Source: UBA967 sp044375555 (GTDB lineage Bacteria; Verrucomicrobiota; Verrucomicrobiia; Chthoniobacterales; Terrimicrobiaceae). Taken from it: a stretch of DNA of 64,000 nt. The DNA lies in contig JBILML010000014.1 in NCBI GenBank assembly GCA_044375555.1, positions 4,046 through 68,045 on the forward strand, in the 5' to 3' direction. The notes under the pieces were generated by a model. That model had not been told where the DNA came from, searched no databases, and saw only the letters and a program-made list of their open reading frames with translations. Made by a program: the position numbers and the translations under genes. Of this stretch, positions 34,859 through 43,271 are shown piece after piece; the stretch's first letter is position 1, and each line of letters begins with the position of its first letter.

Positions 34859-36312
34859 GCAACGACTTGTCCAATCAGCCGGATGACTTGACCGCCCCTG
34901 AGCGCGCTCAGATAGACGCCTCGACCAGCGGCGCGGTTCTGCTCTTCTTCGGTTCCGCCGCATTCTGGCTGGTCTTCGGCTCCCTGCTGGAAGTCGTGGG
35001 ATCGATTCAACTCGTCTTCCCGGGGTTTTTGGATGGACTGAGCTTCCTCACCTATGGCCGTGTGGTTCAGGCAGCCACCACGGTTCTAGCCTATGGTTTT
35101 GCGACCCCCGCCGCGATTGGTATCGCGATTTGGCTCACGGCTCGTCTCAGCAAGGTGCCCCTCAGGCACCATCGTATGTTGATTAGTGCCGGGATTGTGT
35201 GGAACCTCGGCATTCTCGTCGGTTCCTGCTCGATCATTGCTGGAAATAGCACCTCGTTCGCGCTTCTCGCCTTGCCTGCATTCGCTACACCGATTCTTTT
35301 CGTCTCCTACGCTCTGATCGCGATTTGGGTTCTCTTTACTTTCAACGAGAGAAAATCCGGAGCTCTCTTCGTTTCCGCGTGGTTTGTTTTCGCAGCGATC
35401 CTGGCCTTTCCTTGGCTATTCGGAACCGCGAACGCCCTCCTCGTCTGGAACCCCGTCGCCGCCCCAGCCCAAACACCCATCGCGCTCTGGTTTGCCAGCG
35501 GATTCTTGAATCTCTGGCTCGTTCCCGTCGGAGTCGCCGCCGCGTTTTACATCATCCCGAAGAGCACCGGATTTCCCATTGCCAGCAATAACCTCAGCCT
35601 CCTGGGTTTTTGGACCCTCCTCCTCTTCGGAGCATGGACCGGTGGCGCGCAAATTATTGGTGGCCCAGTCCCTGCTTGGATCACCAGCGCCGGCGTCGCC
35701 GCCAGTGTGATGCTCTTGGTTCCAGCCCTAGCGATCGGCGTGAATCTCCACCTCACCTTCCAAGGTCACTACGCCCCGGTCGCATGGAGCCCAGCCCTCC
35801 GCTTTGTGGTCGTCGGCATTGGTTCGCTGGTGACCTACTGGGTGCTCTCGGCCATCAATTCCCTGCCGTTGGTGAATTCGATGACACAATTTTCCGACAC
35901 AAACCGGGCGCTCTATCAACTCGGCCACTTCGGCTTCTTTGCCATGACCGCCTTCGGCGCCATCTACTACATCGTGCCTCGCCTCACCGGCAAGGAATGG
36001 CCCTGCGCCCCATTCATTTCACTTCATTTCTGGCTGGCTGCGACAGGATTCGGATTGGCGGTTTCGGGACTTCTTCTCGGAGGTCTCATCCAAGGATCCG
36101 CACTGAATCAGACCATCGTCACCTTCCGAAGCTCCATGGAGTTCGCCTGGCCCTTCCGCTTCCAAGCTATGATGGGAAGCGTCCTGATTCTGGGATCCGC
36201 AGTGAGCTTCGCCTTGCACTTCATCGGCATCCTGCTGGACACTCGCAAAAACCAAGCGCCCGCCATGTTGGCAGTGCGTGAGGAAAATTCTCAGGAGCCC
36301 GTTGCGGTATGA
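34855..36312 (+). CDS. CcoN-like (cbb3 oxidase subunit I) protein without haem/copper ligands
   Basis: 485 residues with ~12 transmembrane helices. It aligns with CcoN through TYGRVVQAATTV, FYIIPKSTGFPI, ALRFVVVGIG, LVNSMTQFSDTN and AFGAIYYIVPRLTG. From a remembered CcoN alignment, all six histidines are replaced: the low-spin haem ligand in helix 2 by Ala74, the helix-6 CuB ligand (WYGH) by Ser215, the CuB His-His pair (GPHH) by Ala265-Gln266, and the helix-10 pair (GHVH) by Leu353 and Gln355. It therefore cannot bind haem b, haem b3 or CuB in the usual way. It is coupled by ATGA overlaps to both neighbours. Confidence 0.85.
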   Translation: MSNDLSNQPDDLTAPERAQIDASTSGAVLLFFGSAAFWLVFGSLLEVVGSIQLVFPGFLDGLSFLTYGRVVQAATTVLAYGFATPAAIGIAIWLTARLSKVPLRHHRMLISAGIVWNLGILVGSCSIIAGNSTSFALLALPAFATPILFVSYALIAIWVLFTFNERKSGALFVSAWFVFAAILAFPWLFGTANALLVWNPVAAPAQTPIALWFASGFLNLWLVPVGVAAAFYIIPKSTGFPIASNNLSLLGFWTLLLFGAWTGGAQIIGGPVPAWITSAGVAASVMLLVPALAIGVNLHLTFQGHYAPVAWSPALRFVVVGIGSLVTYWVLSAINSLPLVNSMTQFSDTNRALYQLGHFGFFAMTAFGAIYYIVPRLTGKEWPCAPFISLHFWLAATGFGLAVSGLLLGGLIQGSALNQTIVTFRSSMEFAWPFRFQAMMGSVLILGSAVSFALHFIGILLDTRKNQAPAMLAVREENSQEPVAV

Positions 36313-36938
36313 ACAAACTCCCATCCCTTTTCACTGGCATCTTTTTGATCTTCGGCTCCGCTTGGCTCGGACTCGTAAATTACCCGCTCAAAAATCTCGG
36401 CAACCTTCAGCCCGTTCCCGATGAGGCCACCGGTGGCGTCCTTCCTCCCGCCGTTTCCGGACTCGCCGTCGCCGGTCAAAAAGTCTACGCCTCCAATGGT
36501 TGCGTGGAATGCCACTCCCAGCAGGTTCGTTTTTCCCCGCTCACGACGGATATCGACAAAGAACTCGGCAAGCGCCAGACCGTCGCCCGCGATTACCTCC
36601 GCGAAAAAACCGCCCTCCCCGGCACCCTTCGCGTCGGACAAGACCTCTCGAACTACGGAGCCCGCGTCACGGACCTCAACGCCATTCACCGCCACCTCTT
36701 CGAGCCACGAAGTGTGAATCCCTGGTCGAACATGCCATCGTATAGCTTCCTATATAATGTTATTAAAATCCAAGGTCAGCCCTCGAATGAAGCAGTCCTC
36801 GGACTCACTGGGCCCTGCGCGCCGAAGCCCGGCTACGAAGTTGTTCCCACCGAGAAGGCCAAAGCCCTTGCCGCCTACCTTCTTTCCTTGAACCAAAGCT
36901 ACCCGCTGCCGGAATCCCCGGTCGCAACCGCCAAGTAA
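36309..36938 (+). CDS. CcoO-like monohaem cytochrome c
   Basis: 209 residues. It has an N-terminal transmembrane helix (LFTGIFLIFGSAWLGLVNY), the haem motif GCVECHSQQVR, then RVGQDLSNYGAR and the axial-methionine region NPWSNMPSYSFL, all in CcoO order. In cbb3 oxidases CcoO passes electrons to the CcoN haems, but the adjacent CcoN-like protein has no haem ligands. Here it more likely relays electrons from ActA/ActE to the CuA subunit. Its start overlaps the CcoN-like gene by four bases. Confidence 0.87.
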   Translation: MNKLPSLFTGIFLIFGSAWLGLVNYPLKNLGNLQPVPDEATGGVLPPAVSGLAVAGQKVYASNGCVECHSQQVRFSPLTTDIDKELGKRQTVARDYLREKTALPGTLRVGQDLSNYGARVTDLNAIHRHLFEPRSVNPWSNMPSYSFLYNVIKIQGQPSNEAVLGLTGPCAPKPGYEVVPTEKAKALAAYLLSLNQSYPLPESPVATAK

Positions 36939-36944
36939 AACACA

Positions 36945-37658
36945 GTGAACACGCCTTCGAACGACCCGCACAAGCCGAGCGAAACACCCGCAACTGAGGT
37001 TTCCGCTCCCGTTCTGCGTGAAGCCGCCGAGCCCACCGAGAAATCCTCCCCCATTCCCTTTTGGCTCGTCATTTTTGCAGGAATCCTCGTTTTCTGGGGT
37101 GGATTTCACCTCGCCAGTAACAGCGGTGGCTTCAAAGCGGATGTCTATAATCCCGAAATCAGCGGTGCCGCTGCTGGCCCTGCCGCTCCGCCCGATCCCA
37201 AAGTCATCGGCAAGCGCCTTTTCACCCAAAACTGCGCCGTGTGCCACCAAGGCAGCGGAATGGGTGTCGCTGGCCAATTCCCGCCTCTCGTCGCCAGCGA
37301 ATGGGTCGTCGGTGGTGACTGGGTGGGTGACAACCACCTCGTAAAAATCCTGCTCGCCGGCATGCAGGGGCCTGTTCAAGTCATGGGCAAGAGCTACAAC
37401 AACGCCATGCCGCCCTGGGCTCAGTTGAAAGACAGCGAAATCGCCGGCATTCTCACCTACATCCGCAGCGAATGGGGCAACAGCGCTCCTCCGATCACCG
37501 CGGAGTTCGTCGCCAAAGTCCGTGCCTCAACCGACCGCAAGGAGCCTTGGACCCAAAAAGACCTGAAAAACATCCCTGCCGAAAAGATTTCCGCAGATGC
37601 CGCGCCAGCGCCCGCCGCACCAACCAATCCCGCTCCCGCCGCTCCCCCAGCCGCCTGA
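36945..37658 (+). CDS. CcoP-like membrane-anchored monohaem cytochrome c
   Basis: 237 residues from a GTG 6 bases after the CcoO-like stop. A proline/glutamate-rich start precedes one transmembrane helix (PFWLVIFAGILVFWGGFHLA). One haem motif CAVCHQGSGMG and a likely axial methionine in NAMPPW follow. Typical CcoP has two haems; this has one. The tail is an alanine/proline linker (AAPTNPAPAAPPAA). By position it would carry electrons between ACIII and subunit II. Confidence 0.85.
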   Translation: MNTPSNDPHKPSETPATEVSAPVLREAAEPTEKSSPIPFWLVIFAGILVFWGGFHLASNSGGFKADVYNPEISGAAAGPAAPPDPKVIGKRLFTQNCAVCHQGSGMGVAGQFPPLVASEWVVGGDWVGDNHLVKILLAGMQGPVQVMGKSYNNAMPPWAQLKDSEIAGILTYIRSEWGNSAPPITAEFVAKVRASTDRKEPWTQKDLKNIPAEKISADAAPAPAAPTNPAPAAPPAA

Positions 37659-37666
37659 CTTTTGCC

Positions 37667-38500
37667 ATGAGCCTACTTCTCCGAATCACCGCACTCTGCC
37701 TCCTGCTCCTTGGCTTCTCAGCGCCTGTTGCCCAAGCCGAGACCCGCACCGACAATCTCTACTGGGCTCCAGAAAATATCACCGTTGGCGGTGAGAAAAT
37801 TGACGGAATCCTGAATTTCATCTTCTGGCTCACGCTCGTCGTCTTCGTAGCCACGCAAGGTGTCTATATCATCTATCTCATCAAATACCGCCGTCGCCCT
37901 GGCCACAAAGCCCACTACAGCCATGGCAACAATACCTTGGAATTTTGGTGGACAATTATCCCGACGGCCATCTTCCTGACCCTCGCGATCTGGGGCAACC
38001 GCGTCTGGAATGAACTCACGCAAGCTCCTATCCCCGCCGACGCCGTCACGGTGGATATCGTGTCTTATCAATTCGGGTGGGATTTCCGCTATGCCGGAGC
38101 AGATAACAAGCTGGGCGATTGCGCGGCGAATTTGTTTACGATGGATAATAAATTCGGCGTGAACCAGAACGACCCCGCCGCCAAGGACGACTTCACTGCC
38201 ACCGAGTTAGTGATTCCCTTCGGCAAGACCGTGCATGTCCTCCTCCGCAGCCGAGATGTCATTCACTCGTTCTATGTCCCGTCGTTCCGCCTGTATCAGG
38301 ATTGCGTCCCAGGCCGCACGATCAAGTGGGTGCAATTCAACGCCACTCGCCCCGCGGAGCTAGAGCTCGCCTGCAGTCAGCTCTGCGGCACTGGCCACTA
38401 CAACATGAAGGCCAAAATCCGCATCCTCCCTCAGGCCGAGTTTGACAAGTGGTATGCGGAAAAATCCGCCGCCGCCAAAGCCGCCCTCGCCGGCTTGTAA
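37667..38500 (+). CDS. coxB: Cytochrome c oxidase subunit II with intact CuA site
   Basis: 277 residues from MSLLLRITALCLLLLGF, a signal peptide ending near VAQAE. Two transmembrane helices follow (FIFWLTLVVFVATQGVYII and WWTIIPTAIFLTLAIWG). The cupredoxin domain holds VSYQFGWDFRYAG, the histidine of DVIHSFYVPSFR, and CSQLCGTGHYNM, giving the full CuA ligand set (two Cys, two His, Met and the bridging Glu position). It should donate electrons to a haem-copper subunit I, but none is in the window. It ends the respiratory operon. Confidence 0.92.
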   Translation: MSLLLRITALCLLLLGFSAPVAQAETRTDNLYWAPENITVGGEKIDGILNFIFWLTLVVFVATQGVYIIYLIKYRRRPGHKAHYSHGNNTLEFWWTIIPTAIFLTLAIWGNRVWNELTQAPIPADAVTVDIVSYQFGWDFRYAGADNKLGDCAANLFTMDNKFGVNQNDPAAKDDFTATELVIPFGKTVHVLLRSRDVIHSFYVPSFRLYQDCVPGRTIKWVQFNATRPAELELACSQLCGTGHYNMKAKIRILPQAEFDKWYAEKSAAAKAALAGL

Positions 38501-38606
38501 GAATCAGAGACTCTCACGGAGTCACAAAGTCACGGAGAGATTCAAAGTTGTGGAGGGCGCTGCTCCGTCAGCGCCTACTTCTCCCGATTCGCAAGTCAGG
38601 CGACTC
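38497..38606. repeat. Left direct repeat flanking the second toxin-antitoxin pair
   Basis: GTAAGAATCAGAGACTCTCA to CAGGCGACTC. It begins in the coxB stop codon and matches 39190-39300 closely. It includes a CTCTCACGGAGTCACAAAG element and the imperfect palindrome GGAGGGCGCTGCTCCGTCAG. See the finding on repeat-framed modules. Confidence 0.8.
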
Positions 38607-38650
38607 AAGAATTCGATTGCGAGCTGAGTGGCATTTCGTAGTTTTCAGTC

Positions 38651-38869
38651 ATGAGCGTAATCGAGCAGATTCATCAACTGACCCTCCAAGAAAAGCTGAT
38701 CGCTATGGAGGCTATCTGGGATGACATTTCCAGCGTTGAAGAAAATCTAGAGATTCCTCAGTGGCACAAAGACATTCTCAATGAGCGCGAGCAATTGATA
38801 GCGGATGGAAAGGCTCGGTTTATTGATTGGGAAGAAGCGAAGGAGCAGATCAAACAAGCCGTGAAATGA
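38651..38869 (+). CDS. Addiction-module antitoxin (PF09720-type)
   Basis: 72 residues: IEQIHQLTLQEKLIAMEAIW followed by DDIS, the two-helix signature of the family. The C-terminal half (EREQLIADGKARFIDWEEAK) is the usual toxin-wrapping segment. It is only distantly similar to the 13826 antitoxin. Its TGA overlaps the toxin ATG. It should bind the partner toxin and repress the operon. Confidence 0.85.
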   Translation: MSVIEQIHQLTLQEKLIAMEAIWDDISSVEENLEIPQWHKDILNEREQLIADGKARFIDWEEAKEQIKQAVK

Positions 38870-39165
38870 AGCTCCAGATTCTCGATCTTGCGAAAGAGGA
38901 TCTCATCGGCGGCTTTCATTTTTATGAGGATAAAGAAAAAGGGTTGGGGGGTTATTTTATGACCAATCTTTTCTCTGATATTGAAAGCCTCAAAGTATTC
39001 GGCGGCATCCATCGCAAAGCAGTCAGAGAATTCCACCGCGCTCTATCGAAGCGTTTTCCGGTCGCGATTTACTACACGATTGGGGACGACACGGTTTGGA
39101 TCAGGTCAGTGGTTGATTGCCGGAGAAGCCCCTCCTGGATTCGTCGCCATTTGAGAAAGGCGTGA
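38866..39165 (+). CDS. ParE/RelE-superfamily toxin
   Basis: 99 residues from the ATG overlapping the antitoxin stop. MKLQILDLAKEDLIGGFHFY opens the first strand and helix of the ParE/RelE fold. LSKRFPVAIYYTIGDDTVWI and the final VVDCRRSPSWIRRHL follow the family pattern. It is a predicted growth inhibitor neutralised by the upstream protein. The pair lies between coxB and the convergent helicase gene, framed by 110-base direct repeats. Confidence 0.83.
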   Translation: MKLQILDLAKEDLIGGFHFYEDKEKGLGGYFMTNLFSDIESLKVFGGIHRKAVREFHRALSKRFPVAIYYTIGDDTVWIRSVVDCRRSPSWIRRHLRKA

Positions 39166-39189
39166 TCGCTACCTCCGCGTCGCCAACGT

Positions 39190-39300
39190 GTAAGAATTCG
39201 AGACTCTCACGGAGTCACAATGTCACGGAGAGCTCGAAAAAAATTGGAGGGCGCTGCTCCGTCAGCGCCCACTTCTGCCGATTCGAAAGTCAGGCGACTC
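39190..39300. repeat. Right direct repeat flanking the second toxin-antitoxin pair
   Basis: GTAAGAATTCGAGACTCTCA to CAGGCGACTC, about 85-90% identical to 38497-38606. It ends two bases before the helicase stop codon, so the pair of repeats brackets exactly the toxin-antitoxin operon. Confidence 0.8.
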
Positions 39301-39302
39301 TG

Positions 39303-40946
39303 TCAATCCTTCGTCCGCCTCTTCTTCTCCGGTCGCTCCATGTCGAAAAGCGAAACTATCACTGGGGCGGCATTTGTTTCGATCTCGCGCGGGCCATCGC
39401 GCAGCACATCGAGAAATTGCTGAGGAACCTGGGCGAAGGACTGTCCGGGTTTGATCTCAATGATTCCCACCGAGCGGGCCGGTAATCCAAGCGAATCCTC
39501 CAAAAGCCCGATGATGTCTCGGGGCGATACTCTCTCCTCACGCCCGACATTCAGGCTTACCCAGCGCATTCCGCGGGAAGGCGGGCGGAGCGGCGGCGGT
39601 GGCATATCCGAGCCCCGCTCATGCTTTTTGGCTTTGGGCTCTACAATCTCTTCGGGCGCGGGAGCTCCGCCGGTGAGAAGCTCGAACATCGCCGCGGCGA
39701 TATCAGTCGAGCTGTAGCCTTCTTCCAAAAGCCGTTCCACAGGGGCCGAGGAGAGATTTCCTCGTTCGAGGACTTCACGGATTTGATCAAAGGCTCCCTC
39801 CAAGCGGCGCTCCTCGACCTCATTGGCCGTGGGAAGTTTGCCGCGCTGGATTTTGGTGCGGGTGAATCGCTCGAGATGCTGGATTTTATAAATGTCCCGC
39901 CCAGTCACAAAAGTCACCGCCATCCCCTTGCGGCCGGCGCGTCCCGTCCGGCCGATGCGGTGCACATAGTCTTCGGCGTCGTAGGGCAGGTCGTAATTCA
40001 CGACGAGTTCGAGGTCATCCACATCGATGCCGCGCGCCGCGACATCCGTGGCCACGAGAAATTCAAACTCCGCCTGCTTGAATTTGTTCATCACACGCGT
40101 GCGCTGGGTCTGGGACAAGCCGCCGTGCAGCCGGTCCGCTGAGATTCCCTGAGCGACCAAATCATCGGCGAGTTCATCGACCATTCGCTGGGTGTTGCAA
40201 AAAACAATGCCCAGCTTGAATCCATGGAAATCCACAAGGCGGAGAAGAGCCTCGCGCTTGTTGCGCAGCGGCACCTCGAAATACCACTGCTCGATCGCAG
40301 GCACCGTCAGAGTCTTTTGTTCGATCTTCACGGACTTCGGTTCGCGGGAGTTCCGATCGATCAAATCGCGAATGGGCTTCGAAACCGTCGCGGAGAAAAA
40401 CACCGTCTGCCGCTCCTTCGGTGTGGCCTTCAAAATGTGTTCGATATCCTCGCGGAAGCCCATGTCGAGCATGCGGTCCGCCTCGTCGAGGACGACCATT
40501 TTCACCGCGTCCAGTCGCAAGGTTCCGCGCTGCATGTGGTCCATGATTCGCCCCGGCGTGCCAATCACGATCTGCACGCCTTTTTTCAATTCATGAAATT
40601 GCCGCTCATACGACGCCCCGCCGTAAATCGGCACCGCATGAATGCCGCGCTTATGGACTGAGAGTTTGTGAACCTCATCCGCAACCTGCATGGCCAGCTC
40701 GCGGGTGGGGCACATAATCAAAACCTGAACCGACCGGTCCTGCGCCGCACAAATTTCAATCGCAGGAATTGCAAAGGCCGCCGTCTTTCCCGAGCCGGTC
40801 TGTGATTGCCCGACCACATCGTGGCCCTCCATCAAAACTGGAATCGCCGCGCTCTGGATGGGCGAGGCCTGCTCGAACCCCAAGTCCGCCACCGCCTTCA
40901 AAATCTCTGGCGACAGGCCCAGGTCCGAAAAATTCAATGTGCTCAT
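39303..40946 (-). CDS. DEAD-box RNA helicase with DbpA-type RNA-binding domain
   Basis: 547 residues. The Q motif and Walker A (SQTGSGKTAAFAIP), DEAD box (VLDEADRMLDMGF), SAT (FFSATVS) and HRIGRTGRAGRKG are in order. After ~430 residues an RRM-like DbpA/CsdA domain follows (MRWVSLNVGREERVSPRDII), then a basic tail (EKKRRTKD). It resembles DeaD/CsdA and would remodel rRNA or mRNA, for example in ribosome assembly or cold adaptation. Confidence 0.92.
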   Translation of the reverse strand: MSTLNFSDLGLSPEILKAVADLGFEQASPIQSAAIPVLMEGHDVVGQSQTGSGKTAAFAIPAIEICAAQDRSVQVLIMCPTRELAMQVADEVHKLSVHKRGIHAVPIYGGASYERQFHELKKGVQIVIGTPGRIMDHMQRGTLRLDAVKMVVLDEADRMLDMGFREDIEHILKATPKERQTVFFSATVSKPIRDLIDRNSREPKSVKIEQKTLTVPAIEQWYFEVPLRNKREALLRLVDFHGFKLGIVFCNTQRMVDELADDLVAQGISADRLHGGLSQTQRTRVMNKFKQAEFEFLVATDVAARGIDVDDLELVVNYDLPYDAEDYVHRIGRTGRAGRKGMAVTFVTGRDIYKIQHLERFTRTKIQRGKLPTANEVEERRLEGAFDQIREVLERGNLSSAPVERLLEEGYSSTDIAAAMFELLTGGAPAPEEIVEPKAKKHERGSDMPPPPLRPPSRGMRWVSLNVGREERVSPRDIIGLLEDSLGLPARSVGIIEIKPGQSFAQVPQQFLDVLRDGPREIETNAAPVIVSLFDMERPEKKRRTKD

Positions 40947-41480
40947 CGACTATCCATACAGGTTCGCTCCCCCCGCGTCATGTCCTTTGCAAAAGAGATT
41001 TTGGTTGCGTGGGATTCGCAGTTCGAATCGATTCCAAGGGGAGATCGACAGAGGGAGAAAAAACCGGAAATTTGAGACCGGAGACCGGAAAATTTGGCCC
41101 GCGAATGGACGCAAACCCTCGCGAATCCTTGGAGGGCTGTCCTCCGTGGCAGCCGCAGATCCAGGCGCGCAGGCACCGTTACGAAAAAATACATCCTCTC
41201 ACGGAGCCGCAAAGCACACGGAGGAGGAAAACCGGAAATCAGATTTTGGCCCGCGAATGGACGCGAATCCTCGCGAATCCTTGGAGGGCTGTCCTCCGTG
41301 GCAGCCGCAGATCCAGGGGCGCAGGCGCCGTTACGAAAAAATACATCCTCTCACGGAGCCACAAAGCACACGGAGGGGGAAAATCGGAAAGCAGATTTTC
41401 CCCCGCGACGCCAATCCCAGCGGGCACCAGCGAGATTGACATGAGGTGCCGCTTCCCTCTTAGTGTGCGGGTTTGCAGCT
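40947..41480. repeat. Intergenic region with a tandem 152-bp direct repeat
   Basis: Two copies, 41097-41248 and 41249-41400, are about 93% identical. Each holds GCCCGCGAATGGACGC, TTGGAGGGCTGTCCTCCG (a near-perfect hairpin) and CTCTCACGGAGCC...CACACGGAGG. No gene is credible here; frames through the repeat are translated in several registers. The helicase promoter should lie near its left end and the lipoprotein promoter at its right end. Confidence 0.75.
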
Positions 41481-43271
41481 ATGACTAAATCCCAACTCCT
41501 CGGCGCACTTTTATTGTTGGTTTCGATCCTATCATCATCGTGCGATTCCAAACCAAAACCCGCCCCAACCGAGCCAGCAGAACAAACCCCGGCTGAGCAA
41601 GCGCCGGCTGAGCAAGCGCCGGCTGAGCAAGCGCCAGCAGAACAAACCCCGGCTGAGCCAGCGCCGGCTGAACAAGCTTCCACAGGTCAGGAGCAAACGG
41701 AAGAAGCCCCAGCCGAGCCTGCGCCAGCCGACCAGGCCAGCAGCGAAGTAGCCCCAAGCGAACAGGCGCCGATCGAACAAACACCGACCGAGGTAGAGCC
41801 AGCCGAGGAGGCTCCGACGGAACCGCAGCCCGCCGAGCCTGCGCCGACGGAAGAATCGCCAGCCGCTCAAGCGCCACGGGATGACTCCGTGAAAGACGCC
41901 AAGCTTCAGTATTTGAAGGTGCTCCAAGCCTCGATGAATGCCGCCATGGAGCAGAAGGACATGGATAAAGCAAGTCAGCTTGCCCAAGAAATACAAAAGC
42001 TCGCTTCGGAAATTAACGCACAAAATACTTCATCCAAAATCAACGAGGAATCGCCCGAGCCAGCCGAGAGTGCCGATCAAAATACGGTTGTCGCGCAGTC
42101 CAATGAAGAAGAGACGCCTTCTCCTGCAGAGACTCCAGAGCCCGTGGCGACGCCTGAACCTGACAAAACCTCGGACTCCATTTCCATCTACGAAGCGGAG
42201 ATTGCGCGCTTGGCGGAGCGATTCAGCAAAGAGAAAGCCCAAGTCGTGGCTCCGATTCAGAGACGATTCGACATGGCTGCCCAGCTGTTGCTCCGCAAGG
42301 TCACCCAGTCCGGTAATCTCGAGTCGGCCATGAAGCTCAAGGAGGCAATCGAAGACCCCGAGGAATTAGCGGATTTCAAGGGCGAGGCGAAGACGCCACA
42401 GGACAAGGAACTTGTGCGATTGGTCGATCAACGCGACAAGGCGGCCGCCATAGCCACCGGCCCAGCTGAAAAACGCTTCGATCTCGCCGCCCAGCAACTC
42501 ATCCGGAAGGCGACGCAAACCGGAAACCTTGATGCCGCCACAAAGCTGAAAGACATGATTGCGGAAGCCAAAACCTCGGCCGCCTCCGCACCTGTCGAAG
42601 TGGCAAAAACAGGTTTCAATTCATCCCGCGCATCTTCCAAAGGCAAAGAATGCCCAGAGAAGGATTTTGAGGTTTCGTTTCATGACGAGAGTGACGGGTG
42701 GTGTTCAATCGGTAAGTATATCGGTAATTCTAAGCGCGTCATAGTGCCCGCTAGCATTCAAGGAAAACCGGTTGGAGGTATTGGAGTGCGTGCATTTTCT
42801 GGTAATCATAAAATTGAGGAAGTGGTCTTGCCAGATACAATGTTGTTTGTAGGAGACACGGCTTTCCTTGATTGCAAAAATTTGTCTGAAATTTATATAC
42901 CGCAATCATTAAAAAGGATTAATCAATTTGTTTTTGGTGGAACGGCGATTAAAGGGCTAAATCTCCCGGCTAGTCTTGAGTTTATTGGTATAATCGGCAG
43001 ATGCACAAGTATGGTGAAAATTAATGTTGATCCCGCTAATCCTAATTATCGATCCATCGATGGTGTTTTGTATGACAAACAAATAACAACATTACTTAAT
43101 GTTCCTTCGCAACTTAAGATGCAAAAACTGAAAGTTCCAGAATCCGTCCGATCCATTGCTGTGCGCAGTATAATGGACAGTAAATTAACATCCATTCAGA
43201 TTCCAAAGGACGCACAAATCCCTGAAGGAGCTTTTCTACGTTCGGAAAATGTAAGGGTGATCCTCTATTAG
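41481..43271 (+). CDS. Mosaic lipoprotein: PAEQ repeats, RFD-AAQ repeats and BspA-like LRR domain
   Basis: 596 residues from the ATG at 41481 (a GTG at 41463 is less likely). The signal peptide ends SILSSSC with the lipid cysteine at ~21. Next come ~110 residues of PAEQAPAEQ-type pentad repeats, a likely extended spacer. Two ~45-residue units follow (RFDMAAQLLLRKVTQSGNLE and RFDLAAQQLIRKATQTGNLD). The C-terminal ~200 residues are BspA-like leucine-rich repeats (VVLPDTMLFVGDTAFLDC, IYIPQSLKRINQFVFGGT). The LRR part is clearly AT-rich compared with the rest. It is probably displayed on the outer surface. Confidence 0.8.
   Translation: MTKSQLLGALLLLVSILSSSCDSKPKPAPTEPAEQTPAEQAPAEQAPAEQAPAEQTPAEPAPAEQASTGQEQTEEAPAEPAPADQASSEVAPSEQAPIEQTPTEVEPAEEAPTEPQPAEPAPTEESPAAQAPRDDSVKDAKLQYLKVLQASMNAAMEQKDMDKASQLAQEIQKLASEINAQNTSSKINEESPEPAESADQNTVVAQSNEEETPSPAETPEPVATPEPDKTSDSISIYEAEIARLAERFSKEKAQVVAPIQRRFDMAAQLLLRKVTQSGNLESAMKLKEAIEDPEELADFKGEAKTPQDKELVRLVDQRDKAAAIATGPAEKRFDLAAQQLIRKATQTGNLDAATKLKDMIAEAKTSAASAPVEVAKTGFNSSRASSKGKECPEKDFEVSFHDESDGWCSIGKYIGNSKRVIVPASIQGKPVGGIGVRAFSGNHKIEEVVLPDTMLFVGDTAFLDCKNLSEIYIPQSLKRINQFVFGGTAIKGLNLPASLEFIGIIGRCTSMVKINVDPANPNYRSIDGVLYDKQITTLLNVPSQLKMQKLKVPESVRSIAVRSIMDSKLTSIQIPKDAQIPEGAFLRSENVRVILY

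Noticed and set aside
36309..38500. A complete cbb3 oxidase (ccoNOP)
   Set aside because: The CcoN-like protein lacks all metal and haem ligands, the CcoP-like protein has one haem not two, and a CuA subunit II follows, which cbb3 oxidases do not have.
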